A stretch of DNA of 10,546 bases from Candidatus Segatella caccae (GTDB taxonomy: Bacteria; Bacteroidota; Bacteroidia; Bacteroidales; Bacteroidaceae), in NCBI GenBank assembly GCA_900556395.1, contig USOQ01000077.1, positions 1 to 10,546 of the forward strand, written 5' to 3'. The position numbers and the translations under genes are program-made. Positions 1 to 7,832 of this stretch are shown one piece after another. Each line of letters begins with the position of its first letter. Position 1 is the stretch's first letter. The notes beneath the pieces were generated by a model. It worked only from the letters and a program-made list of their open reading frames with translations. It did no database searches and was not told where the DNA came from.

Positions 1-457
1 CCTTGTGAATCTTCTTGCCCTGGAATTTCTGCTGCCACTTCAGGTTGTCCTTGATCTCAGCACCGAGTCCGGCTGTCTCGCCTTCGTGGTTGAAATATAC
101 ACCATAGATGGTGTTGTTGTCAGCATCTACAGCGATGAAGCCAGAGATGCCACCCCAAAGACCCATACCCTTAACAGAGTAAACCGTCTTCTTCTGACCA
201 TCTACCACGCACTCGTAATACTTCATGCCGTCCTTCTCCAACTCTGCCTTTACTACCTCTTTATATTTGGCAGCCGCAGTCTCGTTGTCGAGGTCGCGAA
301 GGTTGAGCGAGTTGAGAATCTGCTTCTGAGTATCAAGTGCTACGTTAGCACCCTGTGTTGCCTTCAGCGAAGAAGACACGAACGCGAGCAGGAATGCCAC
401 GATTACCACGATGATAACCGAATAGATAATAGTATAGCTATTTGAATTTGTCTTCAT
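1..457 (-). CDS. nqrC: Na+-translocating NADH:quinone oxidoreductase subunit C, 5' part (cut by window edge)
   Basis: NqrC is a membrane-anchored subunit of the sodium-pumping NADH:quinone oxidoreductase and carries a covalent FMN that passes electrons within the complex. The visible part is 152 codons from the ATG at 457. Residues 1-8 are polar, followed by one membrane helix at about 9-29 (IIYSVIIVVIVAFLLAFV). A soluble FMN-binding domain follows, with GMGLWGGISGFIAVD (about 97-111) and HEGETAGLGAEI (about 124-135), both typical of the NqrC/RnfG FMN-binding family. The flavin-attachment Thr motif (S/T-G-A-T) is normally near the C-terminus and lies outside the window. Family members are usually about 210-260 residues, so roughly a third is missing. 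The gene follows nqrB after 18 bases in the same direction and is surely cotranscribed. Its start is set by a strong AGGAGGA ribosome site. Identification is secure; completeness cannot be judged. Confidence 0.95.
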   Translation of the reverse strand, partial: MKTNSNSYTIIYSVIIVVIVAFLLAFVSSSLKATQGANVALDTQKQILNSLNLRDLDNETAAAKYKEVVKAELEKDGMKYYECVVDGQKKTVYSVKGMGLWGGISGFIAVDADNNTIYGVYFNHEGETAGLGAEIKDNLKWQQKFQGKKIHK

Positions 458-465
458 ATCTACAT

Positions 466-472
466 TCCTCCT
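466..472 (-). promoter_or_regulatory. Strong Shine-Dalgarno site of nqrC
   Basis: On the minus strand AGGAGGA sits 8 bases before the nqrC ATG (455-457), in the 18-base gap after the nqrB stop. It is a near-perfect match to the anti-Shine-Dalgarno. The sequences just ahead of the nqrA, nqrB, tamB and protease starts are A/T-rich without such a site, which is the usual state in Bacteroidetes. The site may secure reinitiation or strong initiation of nqrC within the operon; that role is inferred. Confidence 0.75.
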
Positions 473-475
473 ACA

Positions 476-1633
476 TTATTTAATAGCACGTTTAGCACGG
501 CGAGAGATGTTGCCCTGAACTACACAGTAGTCGATGAGTGGAGCAAACATGTTGCCGAAGAAGATAGCGAGCATCATACCCTCTGGATAACCTGGGTTCA
601 TCACACGTACGATAACGGCAATGGCACCGATGAAGAATCCGTAGAAGTACTTACCTTTCTCGGTACGGGCAGAGGTTACAGGGTCGGTAGCCATGAATAC
701 GGCACCGAAGCAGAAACCACCGAGAACGATGTGCTCATACCAAGCGATAGGAGTCATACCGAGAGCCTGGAAGATAAGCGCCATCACGATGCCGCCTGCG
801 AATACAGAACCCATGGTCTTCCAGGATGCGATGCCTGTCCAGAGAAGGATGATGGCACCGATGGCGATGGCGATGACTGAAGTCTCACCGATACAGCCAG
901 GAATGAAACCGATGATAGAATCGCAGAGACTAGCTGAAGGCATGCTGCCCTGAGCCAGCTGACCGAGAGGAGTAGCAGCTGTGAAGCCATCAGGCAGGGT
1001 GTTACCCAGACCGAAGATAGCATCCTTAGCCACCCAGACCTTATCACCACTCATAGCCAATGGATATGAGAAGAAGAGGAACATACGGGCACCTACAGCC
1101 ACATTGAAGATGTTCATACCTGTACCACCGAAAATCTCCTTGCAGAAAATAACTGCGAAGGCGCAAGCCAAGGCAAGCATCCACAGCGGTGTAGAGATAG
1201 GCACGATGAGCGGAATGATGATACCACTGACGAGGTAACCCTCCTGAATTTCCTCGTGTTTCCACTGAGCCCAGGCAAACTCGATGCCGAGACCCACGAT
1301 GTAGCTCACCAAGAGTTTAGGCAATACTGCCAAGAAACCAAAGGCGAAGACCTCAAAGAAAGAGGCGTTAGCCAAGTTACCAGCAGCCAAAAAGTTCTGG
1401 TAACCCACATTATACATACCGAAGAGCAAAGCAGGAATCAAGGCGATTACCACAAAGCTCATGATGCGCTTCGAGTCGATAGCGTCGTGAATGTGAGCTC
1501 CACTCTTCGCTGTCGTGTTAGGCACGTACAGGAAGCTCTCGAAGCCATCAAAGACACTCTCGAAGGCATGCAGCTTACCTCCCTTTTGGAAGTTGGGCTT
1601 TATCTTGTTGAGATAATTTCTTAATGCACTCAT
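476..1633 (-). CDS. nqrB: Na+-translocating NADH:quinone oxidoreductase subunit B
   Basis: NqrB is the large multi-helix membrane subunit of the sodium-pumping NADH:quinone oxidoreductase. It carries covalent FMN and riboflavin and forms much of the sodium/quinone pathway in the inner membrane. The 385-residue product has an amphipathic N-terminus containing IKPNFQKGGKLHAFESVFDG (11-30), then about ten hydrophobic segments (for example 56-74, 93-115, 134-165, 250-270, 274-293, 301-315, 329-345, 351-372). Conserved stretches include IFGGTGMNIFNVAVGARMFL (167-186) and MATDPVTSARTEKGKYFYG (314-332). The likely FMN attachment residue is Thr221 in D215-G-F-T-A-A-T221, where the usual motif is S/T-G-A-T. 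Length fits the family (about 380-415). The ATG at 1633 has no Shine-Dalgarno and lies 89 bases after nqrA; nqrC follows after 18 bases. The order A-B-C is that of known nqr operons. Confidence 0.97.
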   Translation of the reverse strand: MSALRNYLNKIKPNFQKGGKLHAFESVFDGFESFLYVPNTTAKSGAHIHDAIDSKRIMSFVVIALIPALLFGMYNVGYQNFLAAGNLANASFFEVFAFGFLAVLPKLLVSYIVGLGIEFAWAQWKHEEIQEGYLVSGIIIPLIVPISTPLWMLALACAFAVIFCKEIFGGTGMNIFNVAVGARMFLFFSYPLAMSGDKVWVAKDAIFGLGNTLPDGFTAATPLGQLAQGSMPSASLCDSIIGFIPGCIGETSVIAIAIGAIILLWTGIASWKTMGSVFAGGIVMALIFQALGMTPIAWYEHIVLGGFCFGAVFMATDPVTSARTEKGKYFYGFFIGAIAVIVRVMNPGYPEGMMLAIFFGNMFAPLIDYCVVQGNISRRAKRAIK

Positions 1634-1662
1634 TATTTCATTGTTATTTAAAAATTAGTATT

Positions 1663-1709
1663 GTAGGAGTTCATCACCAGGAAGAATACCTGAAGCTAAC
1701 GACTCCTGC
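1663..1709 (-). other. Possible stem-loop RNA in the nqrA-nqrB gap
   Basis: The 89-base gap between nqrA and nqrB contains an outer inverted repeat AGGAGT (1665-1670) / ACTCCT (1702-1707), extendable by a G:U-type pair and a G:C pair to 1663/1709. Inside it is a second stem, CAGG (1678-1681) / CCTG (1689-1692), with a 7-base loop. In the nqr transcript this would form a hairpin nested in a closing stem. There is no U-run, so it does not look like an intrinsic terminator. A role in RNA processing or in tuning the A:B ratio is speculation. Confidence 0.35.
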
Positions 1710-1722
1710 CACCTAACTTCAT

Positions 1723-3078
1723 TTAAGCATTCTCTTTACGCAAGGTGTTGAGTCCGTCGCGCACTATCTTCTGCAGTTCAAGCTTTGAGCTGTCCACAAA
1801 CTCAGCTACGGCAAAGTCCTCAGGACTAACCTCATAAATACCAAGTTGCTCCTGCTTGTCGATATCGCCAGCAATGATAGCCTTGATGAGGTATTCGCCA
1901 AAGATGTCCATTGGCAGCACCTTGTCATACTCACCACTCATAATCATGTGGCGCTCACCACCCTTGATACGCGCATCCAGATTATATTCCTTCTTCTTAC
2001 CAAAAAGCCAAGAGAAATAAGAGCGCGAAGTAGAGAACTGATTGGTGCGTGGAAGAATCCAGCCCAGCATCTCGTCTCTGTCGTCACCTTCAGGAATGGC
2101 AGTAATCTCCGAGGTATGTGCTCCCACAAAGCCCTCGAGCTGAGTCTGCTTACCAGTAAGAGGATTACCATTAATGAGGCGCACGTGAGCTGTCGCTTTC
2201 AGCTGGTCAGCCACAAAAGTATTCAATGGTGCACCTACCAATACCTCAGCATAGCCAGGAGTCTTGATCTCGCTACCTGCAACAGCCACCTTCTTGCGAA
2301 GATCTACCTTACCCGTAAGGAACAGACGTCCAAAGAAGATAACCGCTGATGGGTCAACCGTCCATACCACCTCACCCTTGTTGACAGGGTCGATGTGATT
2401 AACCTGAACACCTACGTTGCCTGCAGGACAAGGACCATCCACCACGTTGATGTCAACATTCTTAGCCTCTTCCAAAGCTTTAGCATGCTGATGGACGCCT
2501 ACACCCAAATAGGTTTTAGCCATCTTGCTCAGTGCAGTCAAGCCCACTTGGAAAGCCTCTTCATTGTCCTCGAGTTCCTTCTCGAAGTCAGCAGCCAGTG
2601 GCATGTCTCTGAGTGCAGAAACAAAAATTGCCTTAGGCTTGGTGTCTGGAGTTGTGGACACAGCATAAGGCAACTGATTGATGTATCCGAAGAGTCCTGC
2701 CTCCAGCAAAGCTGCTTTAACGGCCTCTCCATCCAATACATCCACATTCTTTTTACCAAAATCGGTAGCTGTCTGCTCAGCGTCGGCTTTCACCTTCACG
2801 CAGAGCACCTTTCTGCGCTCACCTCTCTCAATAGCGGTTACAGTGCCGCTAACAGGCGAGGCAAACAGAACCTCTGGGCATACCTTGTTGACAAACAACG
2901 CATCTCCCGAATTGACATGATCACCCTCTTTGACAACGACCTTAGGTGTCACTCCTACAAAAGCATCAGGCACAAGTGCATATTCCTCTGCCTTTTTCAC
3001 TTGTAGCGTTACTTCCTTGGAGGCCTTGCCTGTCAAGTTGATGTCCAGTCCTTTACGTAACTTGATTACATCTGCCAT
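1723..3078 (-). CDS. nqrA: Na+-translocating NADH:quinone oxidoreductase subunit A
   Basis: NqrA is the cytoplasmic-side subunit of the Nqr complex, which oxidises NADH, reduces quinone and exports sodium; it has no transmembrane helix and is implicated in quinone binding. The product is 451 residues, close to the family norm of about 445-450. The start was placed at the ATG at 3078 because MADVIKLRKGLDINLTGKA is the typical N-terminus; an in-frame ATG 27 codons upstream (3159) would add a Lys-rich leader unlike the family. A barrel-like N-terminal domain includes YALVPDAFVGVTPKVVVKEGDHVNSGDALF (about 28-57). The C-terminal part contains KKKEYNLDARIKGGERHMIMSGEYDKVLPMDIFGEYLIKAIIAGDID, matching the SLBB-type C-terminal region. 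It is the first gene of the operon. A candidate promoter lies about 150 bases upstream, giving a long leader. No Shine-Dalgarno precedes the ATG. Confidence 0.96.
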   Translation of the reverse strand: MADVIKLRKGLDINLTGKASKEVTLQVKKAEEYALVPDAFVGVTPKVVVKEGDHVNSGDALFVNKVCPEVLFASPVSGTVTAIERGERRKVLCVKVKADAEQTATDFGKKNVDVLDGEAVKAALLEAGLFGYINQLPYAVSTTPDTKPKAIFVSALRDMPLAADFEKELEDNEEAFQVGLTALSKMAKTYLGVGVHQHAKALEEAKNVDINVVDGPCPAGNVGVQVNHIDPVNKGEVVWTVDPSAVIFFGRLFLTGKVDLRKKVAVAGSEIKTPGYAEVLVGAPLNTFVADQLKATAHVRLINGNPLTGKQTQLEGFVGAHTSEITAIPEGDDRDEMLGWILPRTNQFSTSRSYFSWLFGKKKEYNLDARIKGGERHMIMSGEYDKVLPMDIFGEYLIKAIIAGDIDKQEQLGIYEVSPEDFAVAEFVDSSKLELQKIVRDGLNTLRKENA

Positions 3079-3229
3079 AACTACATAAACATTTTTATAT
3101 TTAATAAATTTGATATTTTTCGCTAATATCTTCTTTCCCACATGTGTCTGCTTATACATTCACTTCCTTCGTTTACAAAGTGATGGGGTTGTTTAACTGA
3201 TTTTCTTTTAAAAGTGCTGAAACGTGGTG
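3079..3229 (-). promoter_or_regulatory. Long untranslated leader of the nqr operon
   Basis: If transcription starts just after the -7 box at 3230-3237, the nqrA message has a leader of roughly 145 bases. It is A/T-rich. It holds a perfect 6-bp inverted repeat TCACTT (3160-3165) / AAGTGA (3178-3183) with a 12-base loop, and a short palindrome CACATGTG (3139-3146). I recognise no known riboswitch. The open frame through 3159 has no family resemblance and is taken as untranslated. Confidence 0.4.
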
Positions 3230-3260
3230 CAAAAATAGTAAAAAAAAGTCACAAGGAAAA
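3230..3260 (-). promoter_or_regulatory. Candidate Bacteroidetes-type promoter of the nqr operon
   Basis: Read on the minus strand, TATTTTTG (3230-3237) fits the Bacteroidetes -7 consensus TAnnTTTG exactly. TTTT (3257-3260) stands at the -33 position with a 19-base spacer, three of four matches to TTTG. It points toward nqrA and lies back to back with the tamB promoter. Confidence 0.55.
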
Positions 3261-3277
3261 GAAAAACTAAGTATTTA

Positions 3278-3309
3278 TTCGATTTTGAGATAAAAATAAT
3301 GTAATTTTG
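3278..3309 (+). promoter_or_regulatory. Candidate Bacteroidetes-type promoter of tamB
   Basis: TAATTTTG at 3302-3309 matches the -7 consensus TAnnTTTG. At a 20-base spacing upstream stands TTCG (3278-3281), three of four matches to the -33 element TTTG. A start of transcription a few bases after 3309 would leave a very short leader before the proposed CTG start at 3336. This supports a start upstream of 3393 but does not prove it. Confidence 0.5.
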
Positions 3310-3335
3310 TAGCAATTTTCAAAAAATATTCACAA

Positions 3336-6300
3336 CTGAAGAAGTTCAAACATATCTGCAACAGCATCATCTGGACGCTCATTGCCCTCTATTTGGTGCT
3401 CATCGTACTGCTGCATGTGCCATCAGTACAATCATTCTTGGGTAAAAAAGTTTCGGATGCGCTTGCCCAGAAGTTTGGAACCCGTGTCGAGGTAGGCAGC
3501 ATCAACTTAGGTTTCTTCAATCGTGTCATTGTCGACGATGTAATGATGTACGATCAGCAGGGAGACAGTCTGATCTATGCCAGCCGTCTGTCGGCCAAGC
3601 TCGACTATATGGCGGTAGCGCAAGGACGCATCTCTGTATCCTCGGCACAGATTTTCGGTCTGCGTGCCAATCTCTATAAACAAACAGCAAAGAGCAAACC
3701 CAATTTTCAGTTTGTGCTCGACTCGTTGGCATCCAAAGACACCACGCAGCACAAACCACTCGACCTGCACATCGGAAGTCTTATCTTGCGCCGCGGTGCC
3801 ATCGCTTACAACCAGCGTGACGTAGCACCACGTAGTGGCGTATTTTCTCCCCAACACATCCAGGTTAGTGAATTATCATCTCACATCTTATTAAACCGTA
3901 TAACCGACAACAGCATCGACCTAACAATCAAGAAGTTGGCTTTCAAGGACGAATCAGGTTTTAAGCTTCAATCACTTCACTTCAAGTTGCAGGCCGATCG
4001 CCAAAAGGCTGTCTTACGCGAGTTTAAGCTCCTCATGCCTCGAAGCGAGTTGGTGCTTGCCGACCTCAAAGCCACTTATCGCATGGAAGGCAAGAAGTTC
4101 GATGCCCAAAGTCTACGCTTCGAGGGCGGCATTGAGCAATCCAAACTCACGTTTGCCGACATTGCCAGTATCGTCCCCGCCTTCCGTGAGTTTGACGACG
4201 CCCTGTACCTCAACTCACGTTTTAAGGGCACAGCCCATTCGATAAACATCCAATCGCTCAACTTACATACGGGTAGCGGAAGTGTGAATCTGCAAGCTCG
4301 TGGAAGCTATAATAAGTCGGGCAGAAATCCTTCTTGGAATGTCGACATCGACAATCTCAATATCACGGGTGCAGGTGTGGAGTTCTTGGCCGACAACCTT
4401 GGCAATAAGGTGAAGATTCCTCAGGAAGTGCTACGCTTAGGCACCATCCACCTCAAAGGTAAAGCCAAAGGCTACGATAACCTTATCGCAGCGCAGGGCA
4501 TTGTAGAAACCGATGCTGGTAACGTAACACTAAGAGCGCATAAGAAAGGACAACAGATAGAAGCGTCTGTCGACACCAAAGGTGTCAACATCGGACGCAT
4601 ACTCGACAATCGTCAGTTGGGCAACGTCGTGGCATCCATAGATGTCAACGGCACACTGAACCATCTCTATGCTAAAGGAAAGATAGCACGCTTTGACTAT
4701 GGCAACTACCCATTCCGCGACATCGTGATAGACGGTAACTACGACCGCCACACCCTCCAGGGTATGGCTTCAATAGCCGACCCCAACATCAGTCTTTCTG
4801 CCAAGGGCGACTATGCCCCTGCCTCTCGTCGCTATGCACTTGATGCACGCATCAACCATCTGTGTCCAAACGTATTGGGTATGAAGACACACGACCCCTC
4901 GTGCAGTCTCGACAACGTGAGCATCAGTGCCAACAACAAGGACAAGGAAGGTCACCTCGATGTAGAAGCGCCCTTCATGAGCCTCTATGCCAGAGGACAG
5001 TATGACCTGGCTACAATCTATAACAGCATCATCCGCACCATATCCGACAAACTGCCTACACTGCCTGGCATCAACCATCATGCGGTACGTGGCAACAACG
5101 ACTTCACTCTGCAGGCCAACATCACGTCGGCTGACGTGTTGAAGCAACTATTCGGTTTACCTCTCGAACTCGAGATGCCTGTACACATCAATGGCAACAT
5201 CTCTGATGCAGCGAAGGATGTCAACCTCTATATTAGCGCTCCTCATTTCAGCTGGGGCGAAAAAGCATTTCATGATGCCAATATAGAACTCAACACCATC
5301 GGCGACTCACTACGCATGGAAGCACGCTTCTCGCAGGGCAAGCCCTACCAGAAAGCGCCTATCTACCGACTCAGAGCAGCTGCTGCCGACAACACGCTAT
5401 CCACCCTACTCTACTATGCTAACCAGTCGAGCAAACTTCCCATCACAGGAAAGATAGATGCAAAGACTCAATTCTTTAGTGCCGAGAATGGGGCTACAGG
5501 AGTTCATGTTAAGGTAAATCCTTCAGAAATCATGCTTGGCGAGAAGAAGTGGCGTGTAAATCCTGCCAACATCTTATACAGAAAGAACGAACTTACCGTC
5601 GACATGCTTAACTTCACGCATGGCGACCAACACATCATCATCAACGGAAAAGCGACACCACAGCCCTCCGACTCTATCGTGGCTGACCTCAAGGATGTAG
5701 ACGTGGCTTACATTCTCAACCTCGTCAATTTCCACTCTGTCGACTTTGCAGGAAAGGCATCAGGCAAGGCCGTGATGAAGTCTATCTTCCAGACTCCTGA
5801 GGCTTATGCCAACCTCGACGTCAAGGATTTTGTCTTCGAGAACGGACCTTTAGGAACACTTCATGCCAACGCAGCCTACGACAACCAGGAAGGACAAATC
5901 AATATCGATGCAACAGCAGAAGATGGCGCCGAACACCTAACCGTCATCAATGGTTACGTGTCGCCGAAACGCAACTACATCGACCTGGGCATTGAGGCAC
6001 ACAACACCAGTCTGAAGTTTATGGAGAACTTCTGTGGTAGCTTTATGAACAACGTAGAGGCATGGTGCAATGGTAAACTCAACGTCGTAGGCGACCTGAA
6101 GAGCATCAACCTTGTGGGCGATGTCGTGGCTCATGGCAAGATGCACATGAAGCAGTTGGGCACCGACTATACCTTCAATCACCTGCGTGCTCACGCCATC
6201 CCCGACGACATACAGTTTGAGGGCGACTCCATCTACGACAGCCACTACACGGGCAAGCACAGTCACTTTGCGCTCGTTAGGGGTGGCATACATCATCAAC

Positions 6301-7661
6301 ACCTCACACGACTGAGCTATGACCTCGACATCGATGCCAACAACTTCTTAGGCTTCGACACGCACGAGTTTGGCGACGACACCTTCTATGGAACAGTCTT
6401 CGCCACAGGCACCGTAGGCATCCATGGAAAGAGTGGCGAAACCATCATCGACATCGATGCCACTCCAGAGCCACACTCTATCTTCGTCTACAACGTGGCA
6501 AGCCCAGATGCCATCAGCACCAGTAGTTTCATTCATTGGAACGACGCTACACCTTTTATATATAAGTCCTACATCCCTCTGTCAGGGGGCGACAAAGCTA
6601 AGAAAGACGACGACGTCGACTTTGCATCTGATATGCGCATCAATTTCCTGGTCAACACCAACCCCAACCTTACCCTCAAACTCATGATGGATGAGCAAAC
6701 GGGCGACTATATCACACTCAACGGCAATGGTGTGATACGTGCCAACTACTTCAACAAAGGAGGTCTTGATATGTTTGGCAACTATGTGGTCGACCACGGA
6801 CAATATAAACTCACCATACAAAGCATCATCAAGAAAGACTTTGAGTTTATGCCAGGCGGAACAATTGCCTTTGGGGGCGATCCTTACAATGCTCCTCTCA
6901 ACCTGCAGGCCAAATACACTGTTAATGGTGTACCGCTAAGCGACCTGAACATCGGACGTTCCTTCTCGAGCAATAACATACGAGTAGACTGTCTGATGGA
7001 CATCACTGGAACTCCTGGTGCTCCTAAGGTTGATTTCTCCATGGACCTTCCTACGGTCAATACCGATGCAAAGCAGATGATCTACTCCATCATCAACTCG
7101 CAGGAGGAGATGAATCAGCAGGTGCTCTATCTCTTGGGCATCGGACGATTCTATACGCAAACCAAGAACAACCAAGCCAGCGAGGAAGCCACGCAGAGCC
7201 AGACTTCCTTGGCGATGCAGAGCTTGTTGAGCGGCACGATCTCGCAACAAATCAACAACGTGCTTTCAAGTTTCGTCAACAGCAACAACTGGAACTTCGG
7301 TGCCAACATCTCTACAGGCGACGAGGGCTTCAATAATGCTGAGTACGAAGGCATCTTGAGTGGAAGACTGCTCAACAATCGTCTGCTCTTCAATGGCCAG
7401 TTCGGTTATCGTGATAACGCCAATGCCACACAGAGTTTCATCGGTGACTTCGACTTGCGTTACCTCATCTTCCCTAACGGTAACCTTTCTATTCATGTAT
7501 ACAATCAGACCAACGACCGTTACTTCACACGTAACAGTCTTAACACTCAGGGCGTGGGTCTCATCATGAAGAAAGACTTCACCAACCTCCGCGACCTGCT
7601 CGGCATTGGAAGAAAGAAACAAAAACAAGACAGAAAACAACAAAACAAAAAGAAAAAATAA
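3336..7661 (+). CDS. tamB: TamB-like translocation/assembly protein (AsmA/DUF490 family)
   Basis: TamB proteins are anchored in the inner membrane and span the periplasm as a long beta-rich groove, acting in outer-membrane protein or lipid transport; in Bacteroidetes the outer-membrane partner is the TamA-like lipoprotein TamL. The frame gives 1441 residues from CTG at 3336. The N-terminus is LKKFKHICNS followed by a membrane helix (about 11-28) and then periplasmic sequence. Hundreds of residues of repeated short beta-strands follow, with phrases like 'LHIGSLILRRGAIAYN' near the N-terminus typical of AsmA-like regions. The C-terminal TamB domain spans about 1000-1430 and shows GNYVVDHGQYKLTIQS, FMPGGTIAFGGDPYNAPLNL and NNRLLFNGQFGYRD. 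The protein ends in a very basic tail of 16 residues rich in Lys. The first TTG (3393) would cut the helix in half, and no in-frame ATG lies between the stop at 3297 and there, so CTG is preferred; the start remains uncertain. It is divergent from nqrA, with no tamA/tamL next to it. Confidence 0.9.
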   Translation: MKKFKHICNSIIWTLIALYLVLIVLLHVPSVQSFLGKKVSDALAQKFGTRVEVGSINLGFFNRVIVDDVMMYDQQGDSLIYASRLSAKLDYMAVAQGRISVSSAQIFGLRANLYKQTAKSKPNFQFVLDSLASKDTTQHKPLDLHIGSLILRRGAIAYNQRDVAPRSGVFSPQHIQVSELSSHILLNRITDNSIDLTIKKLAFKDESGFKLQSLHFKLQADRQKAVLREFKLLMPRSELVLADLKATYRMEGKKFDAQSLRFEGGIEQSKLTFADIASIVPAFREFDDALYLNSRFKGTAHSINIQSLNLHTGSGSVNLQARGSYNKSGRNPSWNVDIDNLNITGAGVEFLADNLGNKVKIPQEVLRLGTIHLKGKAKGYDNLIAAQGIVETDAGNVTLRAHKKGQQIEASVDTKGVNIGRILDNRQLGNVVASIDVNGTLNHLYAKGKIARFDYGNYPFRDIVIDGNYDRHTLQGMASIADPNISLSAKGDYAPASRRYALDARINHLCPNVLGMKTHDPSCSLDNVSISANNKDKEGHLDVEAPFMSLYARGQYDLATIYNSIIRTISDKLPTLPGINHHAVRGNNDFTLQANITSADVLKQLFGLPLELEMPVHINGNISDAAKDVNLYISAPHFSWGEKAFHDANIELNTIGDSLRMEARFSQGKPYQKAPIYRLRAAAADNTLSTLLYYANQSSKLPITGKIDAKTQFFSAENGATGVHVKVNPSEIMLGEKKWRVNPANILYRKNELTVDMLNFTHGDQHIIINGKATPQPSDSIVADLKDVDVAYILNLVNFHSVDFAGKASGKAVMKSIFQTPEAYANLDVKDFVFENGPLGTLHANAAYDNQEGQINIDATAEDGAEHLTVINGYVSPKRNYIDLGIEAHNTSLKFMENFCGSFMNNVEAWCNGKLNVVGDLKSINLVGDVVAHGKMHMKQLGTDYTFNHLRAHAIPDDIQFEGDSIYDSHYTGKHSHFALVRGGIHHQHLTRLSYDLDIDANNFLGFDTHEFGDDTFYGTVFATGTVGIHGKSGETIIDIDATPEPHSIFVYNVASPDAISTSSFIHWNDATPFIYKSYIPLSGGDKAKKDDDVDFASDMRINFLVNTNPNLTLKLMMDEQTGDYITLNGNGVIRANYFNKGGLDMFGNYVVDHGQYKLTIQSIIKKDFEFMPGGTIAFGGDPYNAPLNLQAKYTVNGVPLSDLNIGRSFSSNNIRVDCLMDITGTPGAPKVDFSMDLPTVNTDAKQMIYSIINSQEEMNQQVLYLLGIGRFYTQTKNNQASEEATQSQTSLAMQSLLSGTISQQINNVLSSFVNSNNWNFGANISTGDEGFNNAEYEGILSGRLLNNRLLFNGQFGYRDNANATQSFIGDFDLRYLIFPNGNLSIHVYNQTNDRYFTRNSLNTQGVGLIMKKDFTNLRDLLGIGRKKQKQDRKQQNKKKK

Positions 7662-7802
7662 CTGGAGGCTATCTGGTGTTTTTCTAAGAGAGCAAGAGGT
7701 TTCTCTTTTGATTATGGAGCTAAGGAGAAACCAGCAATTGCTGATGAGCGAACTTTACTGGGGAGAGCGGAGGCTTTTAATATTTAATGTTGTTAAACAA
7801 CC
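7662..7802. other. Non-coding gap after tamB with a decayed repeat copy
   Basis: No gene is supported here. A perfect 12-base palindrome CAGCAATTGCTG lies at 7732-7743. A weak inverted repeat AAGAGA (7686-7691) / TCTCTT (7702-7707) follows tamB, with only four T after it; it is too weak to call a terminator. A partial copy of the downstream repeat lies at 7749-7774 and is listed separately. Confidence 0.5.
7749..7774 (+). repeat. Degenerate third copy of the REP-like repeat
   Basis: This stretch contains CGAACTTTACTGGGGAG (7749-7765) and then a diverged GC-rich tail. The reverse complement of the right-hand repeat with its flank reads CGAACTCTACTGGGGAG, one mismatch in 17 bases. It therefore resembles the right repeat including sequence outside the 30-base core, but the hairpin half is lost. 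It is in the same orientation as the left repeat, 54 bases before it. Confidence 0.6.
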
Positions 7803-7832
7803 ACTGGGGAGGGCGCGGCATCTTGCCCGCCC
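7803..7832 (+). repeat. Left REP-like unit
   Basis: The unit begins ACTGGGGA and continues into a hairpin at 7811-7832. Stem GGGCG (7811-7815) pairs with CGCCC (7828-7832), then GGCA (7817-7820) pairs with TGCC (7824-7827) around a TCT loop, giving 9 base pairs with a single bulged C at 7816. A short conserved head followed by a GC-rich imperfect palindrome is the layout of REP sequences handled by RAYT (REP-associated Y1 HUH) transposases. Confidence 0.65.

Noticed and set aside
5..445. 146-codon plus-strand open frame opposite nqrC
   Set aside because: It is the antisense shadow of a well-recognised nqrC and shows no family features.
3079..3159. N-terminal extension of nqrA from an upstream in-frame ATG at 3159
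   Set aside because: The extra 27 residues are Lys/Asn-rich and unlike the family, while MADVIKLRKG at 3078 is the standard NqrA start.
7686..7709. Possible intrinsic terminator after tamB
   Set aside because: The stem is 6 A/T-rich base pairs with a 10-base loop and only a short T-run, too weak to call.
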